Shown here one piece after another: positions 30,206 to 41,257 of a stretch of 64,000 bases of DNA. Position numbers and translations under genes: made by a program. The notes under the pieces are model-generated. The model was not told the origin of the DNA and made no database searches. It saw nothing but the letters and a program-made list of their open reading frames with translations. Source of the DNA: Liolophura sinensis (lineage: Eukaryota > Mollusca > Polyplacophora > Chitonida > Chitonidae); NCBI RefSeq assembly GCF_032854445.1, contig NC_088295.1:29756470-29820469 (forward strand). The letters are read 5' to 3'. Numbering within the stretch: the first letter of the stretch is position 1; each line of letters begins with the position of its first letter.

Positions 30206-31446
30206 CAGCATTAGGGAACGAGAGAACCAGAGATGTCACGTGTGAATGTAAATTCCACCTTGGTTATTATGGCGTGGTAGGTAATGGCATGGTAAAGTAA
30301 ATCATATTCTCGCGAGAGCTTCAACAGACGAGACTAACACAGCTCCTGCACGAAGCTATGAGCCATTCGCACATGAATCTATGCCGCTCAACTGGGTAGT
30401 GTTTGTTGAAAGCCACCGATGAAATATTCGAAGGATATCTTCACGTTTCCATATGTCGTTGTCTTGAGATTATACTGGTCCTTGATGACATGCTGCCAAC
30501 TAAAAAATGCGACATGTATTATAACATGTACAATACCCCTTCGTTACAAAACTTGAGAAATCTTATTGGCTCTGGCGTCATTATCCCAAAAGCTCTCGTT
30601 CAACGACCGCTTGTCATATACTTAAGAGCTGACGACACCTGATTAAGACATTCTATCTGTATTTCAGTACCTTATTGGGAAAGTTCACTAACTATGTCAT
30701 ATTTATCATAATTCACATAATACATATTTACTTGCTTTCTAGCCTTTGTAGGAAAATTTTTCTGCTTTGAGCTTCTCGTCTCGTGACACCATGTCTAAAC
30801 GAGTGTTGGTAAAGTCCACCGGATGATATCGGATGTGTCCGGAAGACAGCAAAGACCTGGGCACGTGTAATTCACCTAATATTTATATAGGGCAGATATT
30901 CTTTGCCATTCAGCCAACTTAATCATCTAAAGGCCTTGCTTAAATACAGAAACGTTACAACATTTTTTTTACCAATATCGTTCTAGGCCGTGAGCCTACA
31001 TGTAAATCTGAATGAAGTTCATCACAACAGGATGAAGACCGTTACAACAAGGTTCATGTATATCTTAGAGCTGATATCTCATCGTGGGCCCCTCGAAGAA
31101 AGTAGAAAAAAAGTTCAGCTCGTCAAATTACAGTGAAATATTACTGCTGTCAGTACAATTCCTCGTGATGCAAAAATGTCGCCTTTTTGCTCTTGTTGCA
31201 GCGCCTGGTCAATGATGCCCCAAGATGTATCGGTTCTGGCTTTAAATCAGGAGTTGTCAATTTCCTGGGAAAGGGCGTCGGGCTTCTTCTTTTATAAACC
31301 TGAGAGTTAAGGGAATATTCTCGTAAAGTACACATCAGATAAGTAAATGTTTTTATTTCCGGGTATTTTTTAACAATATATCATTCTTTGTGAAGAGACT
31401 TTTCTCTTCCGGACAAAAAAGTCTTTAGTAGTATCTTATTTTTTCA
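30206..31446. other. No gene seen
   Basis: AT-rich with isolated frames of 61-79 codons (30403-30642 plus, 31150-31335 minus) that lack motifs. No repeat match noticed. Confidence 0.45.
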
Positions 31447-31710
31447 GTGTATGCTACTGTGATTAAACTATATACGTGTCTAGCAAACTTTATTCCGCGT
31501 ATCATAATCAAGCTTCACGTTTTGCTTCTTCGAAGATATTTATTGAAAAAGCCCGGTTTTAAATCACCTAAGAAAAGGCAAGAACCGGATTACAAAGCTG
31601 TAGCCAACTTAGGTGTTGCCCAAAGCGCTTTTGCGGAAGCCTGCTTTGAAGTCATACAAAACCATTCCATGATAACCAAAGATAAAGCTAAGATGCGACC
31701 ATTTGTATAA
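31447..31710 (+). CDS. Possible exon of unknown protein
   Basis: An 87-codon frame. The second half is lysine-rich and looks coding-like (KKPGFKSPKKRQEPDYKAVA, then NLGVAQSAFAEACFEVI), ending KMRPFV and TAA. A pyrimidine-rich acceptor-like TTATTTTTTCAG lies directly upstream at 31435-31446, so this could be a terminal exon. No family recognised and no second exon identified. It may equally be chance. Confidence 0.25.
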   Translation: MYATVIKLYTCLANFIPRIIIKLHVLLLRRYLLKKPGFKSPKKRQEPDYKAVANLGVAQSAFAEACFEVIQNHSMITKDKAKMRPFV

Positions 31711-32667
31711 TTAGAATGTTATTCACAATTTACTAATGAACCAGAGTGATTATTTAATTGGTATATTCTACACTGCTGACTGTGCTTACGTCCTGGACAT
31801 TCAGACAGAGCTTTGAGATCCACTAAGACAGTGGTTATAGTAGTGTATATGAAATGATAAGAGTAGCATAACCCTTTTAATCCTGAAGTGAAACTCGAAG
31901 TGTAGTGTTGAAACGTTATTCGAGTGTTACCTGGGTGCAAGCCCGTGATTCTAATCAACTTGCAAAATCTCACATGTTAACATGTAAGAAGATCCCGATC
32001 ATCCTCGTTTATGTACAGTTCACAGATATTCTCGGCTTTCACATTAGGTTATGTCACACCCATGTGACTCAAAGGGAGACCAAGGAAGCTATCCATCACT
32101 TCTCTCTAACAGGCGTTTACTTTTAGCTGTGCTGAAATATTTGTATTTCGTGCGTTACTATATTGTACATGTACTTCATATGTCACATTTTCTACTCAAA
32201 TTCCTAAATACTAAATATTTTGTAAAGAAATATCTCTTCATTGTGGACGAACCCCATGAAAGAAACCTCACTAAAATGGAGAATTGAATTAAAAGACCAA
32301 TTTTAACTGGCCAAAAGTGATATCATCAGTATCGAAAAATAATGGCACCCAAGGGACATGTGATAAAATATTTCACAGTTCATTACAAGGAGACAGGGTG
32401 AATTAAACATAAAGTGACATCAACAAATCTGGAGAATGCTGTTCCGGACACCTGTATATTTTATTTCCTCTGCCACAGTTCTGCTTTTGGAATATCAAAA
32501 AACGTGCTTCCGACCTTCAATAGCAAACTCCCTCAGAACAAAAGAACGGATTGAAATGAATTGAAATGGCAATCATCGCGAACTGCCATTGCAGTTCCAC
32601 ATAATCATAAGAAAAATTTCAAAAGACGCTAGCCACCTCAGCCATGAAAGCCACTAACATTTAATAG
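31711..32667. other. No gene seen
   Basis: Two plus-strand frames of 73 and 78 codons (31905-32126, 32051-32287) overlap and carry no motif. No repeat noted. Confidence 0.45.
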
Positions 32668-32735
32668 AGACCTGGGGAAACCCATGACCATCCGCAGGTT
32701 GCTGAGGACCTTCCCACGTACGGCTGGTGATTGCT
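32668..32735 (-). mobile_element. SINE S1 fragment
   Basis: ACCTGGGGAAACCCATGACC, CATCCGCAGGTTGCTGAGGA and CCTTCCCACGTACGGCTGG match the S1 middle in reverse. Both ends are missing; a C-rich run (C13) follows at about 32740-32752. Confidence 0.8.
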
Positions 32736-32760
32736 TAGCCCCCCCCCCCCCTCCCCCACC

Positions 32761-33043
32761 CTGAACGTTACAGCAGAATGCATGTAGTCTCACAGATTCA
32801 GTTGTAACATGAACTTACAGTAATCGTCAAGCACTTGGCTTGAAGTTACAAAAACATACACATTGTAAATGTGGCCTCAAGGATTCAGCTTCATGGTGAA
32901 TTGACAGTAACATTCACTTATCCTCGAAAATTTAGCCGTATTCTGAAGGTACAGTAACACGCATGTTGCCTTACAAATTCAGGTGCAACCTCACTGATTC
33001 AGCTATGGTCTGAAATTGCAGCAATCTTCATGAGCTTACATGG
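32761..33043. repeat. Degenerate minisatellite, period near 48 bp
   Basis: Blocks starting TGAA and continuing (G/T)TACAGTAA(C/T) followed by a CA(T/C)GT, CCTCA and ATTCAG core recur about five times (near 32762, 32812, 32842, 32898, 32944 and 33011). Units vary in length because of indels. No coding content. Confidence 0.6.
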
Positions 33044-33139
33044 CGATTGTATATAGTTAAGGAAAAACACAAGTGGCCGGCCATAGGCTGTAGGAAAAAC
33101 TCAGGGTCAACAGCAAGGGAGATGACTCTTGTACAACAA

Positions 33140-33243
33140 CGGAGTATATCACAGGCTGGGAAGACAACAGATGAGTCCAGACGATTGGCCCCGGTCAATC
33201 GTCTGGACTCACCTGTTGTCTTCCCAACATGTGATATACTCCG
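33140..33243. repeat. Near-perfect 48-bp inverted repeat with 8-nt loop
   Basis: The left arm 33140-33187 begins CGGAGTATATCACA and ends GAGTCCAGACGATTG. The right arm 33196-33243 is its reverse complement at 45 of 48 positions. The loop is GCCCCGGT. A transcript of either strand would fold into a long hairpin. Pairing stops sharply at both outer edges. It may be a snap-back duplication, a small foldback element, or a hairpin RNA precursor; the sequence alone does not decide. Confidence 0.95.
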
Positions 33244-33856
33244 TTTATTTAGACGAATGCATCAGGATAAGGATGAGAGACGACATTGATTGTCACTGAT
33301 TTAAGAGTCACACCAGAGAAAAATTATTCGTTTGCTCCACCTCCACCTACTCGTATTATTTGTTTGCAGAACCATTGTTCCAAGGCGTTGTGAATTGTTA
33401 ACCACTGTTAATGACATATGGTTCATGTCGTGTGAATTGCGCGCCAATTTTACGTCGATTAGACAAAAAGTGCTGATAACACCTTGAAGACCATTAAATA
33501 GGCAGGGCGTTTATATTTGGCGCACGACACCGGCAGCTATACATGATTTGGTTTCAAGAAGTTCATCATCAGCTAAAAGAGTTAGGGAATGAAAGGACAG
33601 TGAGACACTTGTGCAGTTGTTTTACCCATATGCTATATACTCTCCTCTGTTTAGCTCATCTATCTTATTCTTCTACTTCAAAAATGTTAGAGAAACTAAC
33701 GCGAATGTAATTCCTAACGTGCCTAGGTAATTCAATTTGCATGACTTACTTTTATAAGGTATTTTGGGGATTATTACCCACTGTAGATCTAATCTGGCAA
33801 GTTCTGGCATCAATCTATTGCAAAAAATCTCCATTGAGATTAGTTGTTACCATTGA
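33244..33856. other. No gene seen
   Basis: AT-rich sequence between the hairpin and the next SINE. It holds no frame of note and no repeat match. Confidence 0.45.
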
Positions 33857-34104
33857 TTTATTTATTTATTTGATTGTTGTTTTACGCCGTACTCAAGAAT
33901 ATTTCATTTATACGACCGCGGCCAGCATTATGGTGGGAGGAAACTCACGACCATCCGCAGGTTGCTGCAGACCTTCCCACTTACGGCCGGAGAGGAAGCC
34001 AGCATGAGCTAGACTTGAACTCACAGCGACTGCATTGGTGAGAGACTCCTGGGTCATTACGCTGTGCTAGCACGCTAACCAAGTGAGCCACGGAGGCCCC
34101 AGTT
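33857..34104 (-). mobile_element. SINE S1, full length with target duplication
   Basis: Reverse orientation: TTTATTTATTTATTTG tail, TTTTACGCCGTACTCAAGAA, CAGCATTATGGTGGGAGG, CAGACCTTCCCACTTACGG, head CACGCTAACCAAGTGAGCC and ACGGAGGCCCC. The 12-bp duplication TGTTAC(C/A)ATTGA lies at 33845-33856 and 34105-34116. Confidence 0.93.
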
Positions 34105-34601
34105 TGTTACAATTGAGTTGCATCTCTATAACCAGGAGTACGTAACGAAATGCGATTTACCTGTACAATAGGTTTTTCTACACTTCCATCACCCATACTT
34201 GTAAACCTTTTATCGTCCCTTAAGTCCCAGTAATCATAACTATTGTACTCCAGCAGATATTTTTAAGTAAATACTTCAATACTACCCAGCAAAGATACAA
34301 AGCGCTTTGAACAGTCGCTATTCCTACCTTTGCGTGTCCCAGAGCGAGATTACAAAGGGGTGTAAGACTTTCACATGTAGGATATGTGTACACAATTGAA
34401 CTATTCCACAACTCACGGCTGATTATGGCTACTGATTTTTCCGCTTCCGTTTAAAATTATTCGTATTCTTCTTCTTAGTGTTTAAAGTAATATTTAAGTT
34501 TACACTCTGAAAACAATAATGTGTTAAATGTAACAGAAAGTCTGTTGTTTGAGTGATGCTAACATGCATTTTGTTAGTGCAGCTGATTATTCTTTTAAAT
34601 A

Positions 34602-34873
34602 AAATTTATTAATTAATTTATTTGATTGTTGTTTTACGCCGTACTCAAGAATATTTCCCCTATTACGACGGCGGCAAGCATTATGGTGGGTCGAAACCGG
34701 GCAGAGCCCGGGGGAAACCCACGACCATCCGCAGGTTGCTGCAGACCTTCCCACGTACGGCCGGAGAGGAAGCCAGCATGAGCTGGACTTGAGCTCACAG
34801 CGACCGCATTGGTGAGAGGTTTCTGGGCCATTACGCTGCGCTAGCGCGCTAACCAACTGACCCACGGAGGCCC
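34602..34873 (-). mobile_element. SINE S1, best-preserved full-length copy
   Basis: Carries every block: TTGATTGTTGTTTTACGCC, GGGCAGAGCCCGGGGGAAAC, CCACGACCATCCGCAGG, GGCCGGAGAGGAAGCCAGC, box B (in reverse) GGACTTGAGCTCACAG and box A CGCGCTAACCAACTGACCC. Duplication CTTTTAAATA at 34592-34601 and 34874-34883. Minus-strand frames here are SINE shadows. Confidence 0.94.
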
Positions 34874-34883
34874 CTTTTAAATA

Positions 34884-35913
34884 CAACACACGTATTCTGT
34901 TAGTTCAACGTAAAGACTGGTTATAATGCTTAATGTGATATAGTATTATATTATAATAACGGAATTTATCCTATCTTCACTCAAACAAAAGCGTTTTAGT
35001 TAAAATTGCGTTCCACTGCAATATACTTCGATAAATAAGCAAGAATAGAGGCAACGACGTTGAAAGAATACCTACCAAGCTTAAGTGTATCTCTGGTGTT
35101 TGTCTGACAGGGTGTACTTGTATCAATCTGACAACATGTACTCCACAAGTTCACAACAACATTGACTGAACCGGAATAAATATGAACTTATGTAGCTGAA
35201 ACATTTGGCCATTCGTTCTTAAAATGTAATTGCTCTTTAAACGATATTAGGCCAACGAATAGTGTCAAGAAATACTTGTCAAAAATTCTTGAGTTCAAAC
35301 TAAATATTACTACTTCCATCGACTACATGTTTACATTCACAAGATGAATCCCACAGCCGATACCGGAGCGAATTTTAAGAACAACAGCACAAGAGATATC
35401 GTCAGTGAAAACTTGACTTCTCTTCTTTACATATGGTATTTAAACAAGTGTAGGCCTATGTGCTAAACATCAATTACCGATCAGCGTACGCGTTGTCCTG
35501 TGTTGTTCAACAAACCACTCTTATGGAAGACTAAATTGAAATTTAGAAAATTATCACCGTGTAAATCTCATGTCTTCTTTCACTTAGTAATTATTATAGC
35601 TAGCACAGTAATTGCATATCTACTTCTTGTGAATGGCACGTAATTATCAATCATACCTGGGCCTTGCCGCTGGACCATCCCGTCCAACCGATCAAAGCAC
35701 TAATTTCCCTTTTTGCAGCCTTGACCTATATATTGCTAACACTATTATTTCTGAGCATATGGTTTGATGTGAGATTGCTTAAATGCCTTAATAGTTCGGC
35801 GAACATTTTTGCCGAGCAACTTATAAACGATAATTACGAGGTAATTGCTACAAATCAATGGATTTTTCGTGAAAACCTTACTGCTTTCTATATTGCAGTC
35901 CATAATCTCCACG
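34884..35913. other. No gene seen
   Basis: AT-rich. The 122-codon plus-strand frame at 35664-36032 ends inside SINE-like sequence and its first half has a leucine-rich run (LTYILLTLLFLSIWF) but no family match. Confidence 0.4.
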
Positions 35914-36045
35914 TTGCAGGAAAACCTTGCCACGTACATCCAGAGAAGAAGCCAGCGCAGGATGGATTCACAGCGATCGAATTGACGACAGGTCTCTGTG
36001 ACATTGTGCTGCGCCAGCATGGTAACTACTAGACCACAGAACAGT
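35914..36045 (-). mobile_element. Old SINE S1 fragment
   Basis: GTTGCAGGAAAACCTTGCC, ACGTACATCCAGAGAAGAAG and CAGCATGGTAACTACTAGAC match the middle and head of S1 in reverse, with many differences. The tail is absent. Confidence 0.55.
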
Positions 36046-36697
36046 GACATTGCAGAATGTCTAGCCATAGCGTGGATAATGCATTTGGTGCATAATATAA
36101 ACGTAAAGATAAAATAACAAATGTAAAAAAGTATTCAAACGGCCTAGAGTACGAGGGAAATCATGCAATCGGACATGAACAAGAACCCTAAGAGTTCGGA
36201 CAGTATTTTTGTGATGAAATTGTTCTTTCTGCGCAACTGGCAAAAAGTGAAACGCGGCCCATCTGCAGAGCTTTCTGACCAAATCTGAAATCAGGTTAAC
36301 GAAGCGCGTGACCTAGAGCGACATGTACATGAAGCAAATAATTTTCATCGGAAGCTCCAAGGTACGACATGGCTCCAGGGTGCAGTAAAATATTAATCAC
36401 TTTCAGAAAATTCCTAGAGATCGTTAAGCGCCAAAACGTTCTCGTTTTAGGGAATATACAGTGACCAAATGACACAAACAAAGGCAACTGAATAATAATT
36501 TGTAGTATATTAGACCAGGGTTTGATCTTGGTCCTGTGCACAATTTTCAACAACCATCCCACCAACATAGTCGATATTTGTAGAAATTCATTAGAACACT
36601 TAGAAACTTTAGAATGTATCCTTTTTTAATCAGATTGATATAAAAACCATGGCATTCTTATACTTCCGTGTTTGAATTTTTAATGTCCATGTCATTT
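36046..36697. other. No gene seen
   Basis: Minus-strand frames of 73 and 90 codons have no motif. No repeat match noticed. Confidence 0.45.
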
Positions 36698-36865
36698 GTT
36701 TATTTATTTTTTTCATTGGTGTTTTACGCCGTAGAACATTTGTCTTACACGACGGCAGCCAGCATTGTGGTAGTAAGTAGCCAGGCAGAGTTTGAGGGAA
36801 ACACAAGACAATCCGTACGTTGCTGCAAAATGTCCCCAAGTACACGGATGACCGGAGCGGAAAAA
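36698..36865 (-). mobile_element. SINE S1, diverged and truncated
   Basis: TTGTTTATTTATTTTTTTC, GGTGTTTTACGCCGTAGAA, ACGACGGCAGCCAGCATTG and GTACGTTGCTGCAAAATG are in S1 order on the reverse strand. The head is lost. Confidence 0.75.
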
Positions 36866-37682
36866 CGTTTAATAGTGTTAATCTCATCAGATTTCTGCAG
36901 CAGGTTTTTTCAAGGCAAATTAGCCGACAACGGGGTACATTGACAGACACAGTGGTACTTTTATAGCTGCCTATTATTTCGACTTAATCTCAAATGCATT
37001 GTATTAAAATTCGCCTATTTCCTAGTTCCGATAAAAACTGCCATACATTTGTGTAGAACAGGATAACACTGAATTCAGTGACGCATTTGGCAAGTGTAGC
37101 ACTATTAGCTAGCAAGTCAAGCATGAGCAATAAATCCAATTTAGACACATTCCCTTAAGTGATCAAAGAAAAACTTGACGTCAAGATCGACACACTTTCT
37201 TCGTTAGGCTCTATGACTTTTTTTCATTTCTGTACTGTCTCACCCATTTAAAACAGATCACGGGAAATGTCTATCACAAAAATAATGAGCAAAAAGGGGG
37301 AAAACACATCATACAATCTGTGCAAAAGATAATAGTACATCACTCACCTTTGAGGGGAAATAAATAAGCCACAAGTCAGTATATTCACTGACGTATTAAA
37401 ACACGGTTACAGGTTTCCTCTAGGTAGAGTACTCCGAGATACTCCTTTGAAAAGTCACTCTTCAGTCTATTCCACTTAGCATCGTGACGTGATTGATCAT
37501 TAGTTTACTACCCTCCTCATCCTAGTCCATCAATTGTTTTTTTTTTAAGATAAAAACCACGATGTCTTTGACCAAAATTATTCACTCAAATTAATTCGAT
37601 GAAGCAAACTAAGAAATCGGGTTAAGCGACCAGGGGCTTAAATTTTCTCTTACTCGCTTAATCGGTTTATATCGAACAATTT

Positions 37683-37810
37683 ATTTATTTATTTGATTGG
37701 TGTTTTACGTCGTACTCAAGAATATTCCACTTATATGACGACGGCCAGCATTATGGTGGGCGGAAACCGGGAAAGGGGAAAAGGGAAACCCACGACGCCA
37801 CAGAGGCCCC
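37683..37810 (-). mobile_element. SINE S1 with internal deletion and target duplication
   Basis: Tail and end block (ATTTATTTGATTGGTGTTTT, ACGACGGCCAGCATTATGG) are joined at CCCACGACG directly to GCCACAGAGGCCCC, the very start of the head, so both promoter boxes are gone. The 8-bp duplication AACAATTT flanks it at 37675-37682 and 37811-37818. It must have moved using promoter boxes it no longer has, or the deletion happened after insertion. Confidence 0.9.
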
Positions 37811-37818
37811 AACAATTT

Positions 37819-38534
37819 CATTACGCTCTTGTGTCGTTCATGCTAAGTGTAACAAAACTTTACGAATGTTGGGTAATGCTATTTTTCTTCTTTGAGAGTT
37901 AAAAAAGTGGGTCTGGAGAACGATGTTAAGCCAAGTTATCTTGTTTTACTTTACTGATAAAAAATTCTCCCAGAGCTAGAAGAAAATTAGTTTGCACTGA
38001 ACATTCATTCGTTGTGTTGTCGTTGCATTACGAGTTGATATAGTTAAAATCATAATTCCTTGGCAAACGATGTAGTCTGTTCTGTTCTGTTCAAACTGTT
38101 GCTGTATCGGTTGCGGATTTATATTTTGGGACAAAAGAGACACACATTCAAGGCTTATCAGATCGTATGACTGCTTATGTAGCAAAGAATAAAGTAGACT
38201 AGACTTGAAATAGGTACAAAAGAGAAATTAAGGCCGACTTAAGCCTACACTCATGTTTGCATTTCACCAAATCTCGTATGAAGGGTTCTGCCAAACGTTG
38301 GCGCATTATCTGTCTAAACCTTTTCAGTGACAAAGTCAGTTTTGCCGTTTCTTTATACACAGGGAGCTGGGTCATCACTTGTACGAAGGCCCAAACAATT
38401 GTATACATCGATTTGATTCCGGTGCTGTGATGGGCAGGCGAGCAAACTGACGACCAATATGAGGTCTTTAGCCGAGTTTTCAGTTATCAAAACTCCATTG
38501 GAAAGTAGAAAACTACCCCAGTATCCATGTCTTA
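37819..38534. other. No gene seen
   Basis: AT-rich flank of the Harbinger element. Minus-strand frames near 69 codons have no motif. Confidence 0.45.
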
Positions 38535-39136
38535 GGGCCATATGCATAAAGCTGGTTTAACTTAAACCAGAGGTTTAAACCAGTGGTCTACCTTTTTGGT
38601 GTGCTCGAGACTGGTTTAGACCTATGGTTTAAAACTTGTGGCATGCAGATAGACGGTTTAACGCAAAACTGTGTCTGGACCAATGGTTTAATGGTGCGGT
38701 ATTGAAACCGGATTTCCTGCCTTATATAGGCATGGATTCTGCAAAAATGGCATGCGTATATTTTTACCTTTCAAACCCGGAATGAATTGCTACAATATAA
38801 TGTTACTGTCAGCTTATACCTAGGTTGTTTATATATCTTTATGACCTATAACCCGAAGATTAATTGACTTATTGGAGTCGCCCTATTTAGCACTATGTCA
38901 GATATGAGGGTAATGTACTTTCAAGAATAATAACTTTGTCAGAATTGGAAAACTGGCAATGTTCTGCTATTGGAAAGCTAGTCATGCTCTACAATCTAAC
39001 CAGGCTGTCCTGTTGCCACATTGCATAACCAGTTAATAGACAGATTGGTATCAATTCATGGAGCAGATAATGATGGATACCTGATAATTGACTGACTGAG
39101 CTTTAACGTCATGCTTAACATTATTTTAGCCGAACG

Positions 39137-39446
39137 AGTGAGTGAGTGGTTGCTTTGTATTTAAAGGCATGCTCAACGGTATTCAGGTCTTATGACGACA
39201 GTTCAGGACGGATTTCCACCGCTTTATATCAGGTGTTGCCTTACCGCAGTGACTTGCCGAAGACACCCAGCAAGCCCCCTCACCCAGTCACATTATACTG
39301 GCACCGGGCTAACCGGTCGTTGCTTTAATTCCGGAGCGCCCAGCGGGGCAGCAGTAACTCCCATAGTTAGAGCCTTTACTCGCCACAGGATGAAACTGGA
39401 TCTCCCAGCTACGAAGTGGGCGCTCTACCGAGCTACCAGAGCTGGT
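39137..39446 (-). mobile_element. tRNA-derived SINE, S2-related, nested in Harbinger
   Basis: On the minus strand the head GCTCTGGTAGCTCGGTAGAG is a good box-A region, and GGGAGATCCAGTTTCATCC resembles box B. The body has GGACGGATTTCCACCG (as S2) and CATTATACTGGCACCGGGC. A second S2 tail remnant lies just before it at 39092-39136 (GCTTTAACGTCATGCTTAAC). Confidence 0.8.
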
Positions 39447-39679
39447 ACAGCCATATAAAGATTTGTCTTCAACGCCGTACAGAAGCACCATTCCGAAGAT
39501 ACAAGGCGTTATGCTCCACACATTATACTGACATAAATCAAATAAATCTACAGGATGCTGGAAACCATCTCACTATACACCACAGAACAAATCATGAATA
39601 AAAGAGCAAAGATTGAATACACAATCTCAACCTCATCAGTAAGAATATTACACACTTCTGATGGGGATGTCTCCTTGGT

Positions 39680-39790
39680 GCAGGGCACATTTCTAGCGCT
39701 GTTATACCCGAGATGCTTCTCCAATATTTGTTTGAAGAGGCCCATCACCAGTATACTGACACTGGGCTGACCAGTCACTGATCTAGCTCA
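39680..39790 (-). mobile_element. S2-related SINE fragment
   Basis: CTCCTTGGTGCAGGGCAC and CAGTATACTGACACTGGGCT then GACCAGTCACTGAT match blocks of the SINE at 39137 and a similar remnant at about 41800-41900 (CATTTTACTGACACTGGGTC). Only the middle remains. Confidence 0.6.
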
Positions 39791-39852
39791 CTATTATAGT
39801 ATTTGGTGTCACTCAATCTTGACTTGATTTGGTTACTTAGATAAGTCCGCCA

Positions 39853-40719
39853 CTAAAGGTGGAGACACGGAAACCTACGCTTTAATATTCCAAATGCTCG
39901 TTCTATCACACTTCGTGTGGATGCATGAGTGAGATTATATGCCCGTTTGGCTTCTGTCTCAACTCGGTTCAGTGGCGTCATCAGGTATTGTGTTAGAGCA
40001 TACGCACCATCTCCATGTTCTAGTCCTCCCTTCCGCCCTAGTTCTTGGCTGCGATTCATTGAAAATTCGAGAATCGTTGGGCGCTACCTGGCTAACGAGG
40101 TACCACACTTAAAAACACCATATTGGAGTCACACGTAAACTGATAATTAAGAGAATGCCATCCTTTTTTATTAATGAATCGTTGAGAATCTTCTCAGCCA
40201 GACTTGCTTATACGGATATATGTACAGTCAGCAGCACCCACAACTCGAGGAAAGCTTGCAATGTCAAAAAAAATCTTCTCTTGTTTGTTGCACTTTCCGC
40301 CCTTGGGGATACTGAATAAACTGATTCTTTCTTCTGTCCACTGATATTGAAACCCTTGTGATAATTCGGATTACGATAGACTAATGTATATGAAATACAT
40401 CTCCCACAGTGGTTTGGAGAGTCCAAGTTGCATAGAATTCAAGGACAATAAGTATTTGCACGAACCCTGGAATTGGGTGATTTCTACCCGTTTTAGGCTG
40501 AATATCTGGTAACACAGTACCTATTTTATGCTGTACGGTACAGTTTAATCTGTACCTCAAAATACAATCACCTTCATCAGGAAACCATTCAAACGGATTA
40601 AACACTCTTTCACGATGGAGCTGATTTCGGTTCCCATGTATGGTATGGTTATGCTCCAGAACCCTCTGGGCATCTTTAAGATTTCTTATTCTGTTGATTC
40701 CATTCATAACTACCTCCAT
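39853..40719 (-). pseudogene. Harbinger transposase (HARBI1-like DDE nuclease) remnant
   Basis: The minus strand carries, in order, PKTGRNHPIPGFVQILIVL and FYAT (N-terminal helical region, 40381-40719), FPRVVGAADCTYIRI with the first catalytic aspartate (40227-40229), NDSRIFNES with the second (40073-40075), LMTPLNRVETEAKRAYN, and THASTRSVIERAFGILKRRF with the catalytic glutamate (39901-39903). All three acidic residues survive. A T8 run near 40265 and further shifts around 40030-40200 break the frame, and the C-terminal part after RRFPCLHL is lost to SINE insertion. It once cut and joined transposon ends; now inactive. Confidence 0.88.
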
Positions 40720-40730
40720 TTTACAAAAAA

Positions 40731-41257
40731 AATCTCTGGTAATATCAAACTAAAGTTTAATAACTCGCAATATCGACAAATATTAACAAGAAGTGAAGCA
40801 CTGAAAAAACAAAAAATTAGGCTACAATAATAGATATAGTACAAAGCACTATGATAAGCTTTACAATCAAAAACTCTCCTCTGACAAGTACTTCCTGTCT
40901 ATAAATTTGGTCACTCAGTCTCAGTAATAGAATTGCAACTAATGTCAAACTAAAACTTGCAACAAATAGAATTACACTAATCAGCACGTCTGACAAAATC
41001 TCTAGTAACATCAAACAGAAATTCAGTTATTTACAAGGCTGGCATAAATCTTGATAAAATAACGAATATAGCGCTAATCAACTCAAAGTGACAAGAACAA
41101 AACAAAAAAGACAACAGTTTACTCTTTGATCACAGTTTTACAATTAACAATTCTCCTCTGACAAGTAGCTCTTGTCTATATAAGTCTATTCACTCAATCT
41201 CAGTTGTTGACTATTGTCACACTAAAACTTACAAAAAACAGAATTACACTAACTACG
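40731..41257. repeat. 266-bp diverged tandem duplication inside the Harbinger element
   Basis: AATCTCT(G/A)GTAA(T/C)ATCAAAC starts units at 40731 and 40997. Both continue through TCTCCTCTGACAAGTA, TTGTCTATA / CTGTCTATA, TCACTCA(G/A)TCTCAGT and GAATTACACTAA. It sits between the two Harbinger genes and is non-coding. Confidence 0.85.

Noticed and set aside
34634-34889. Minus-strand frames of 65 and 100 codons
   Set aside because: They lie entirely within an S1 SINE that occurs many times in the window.
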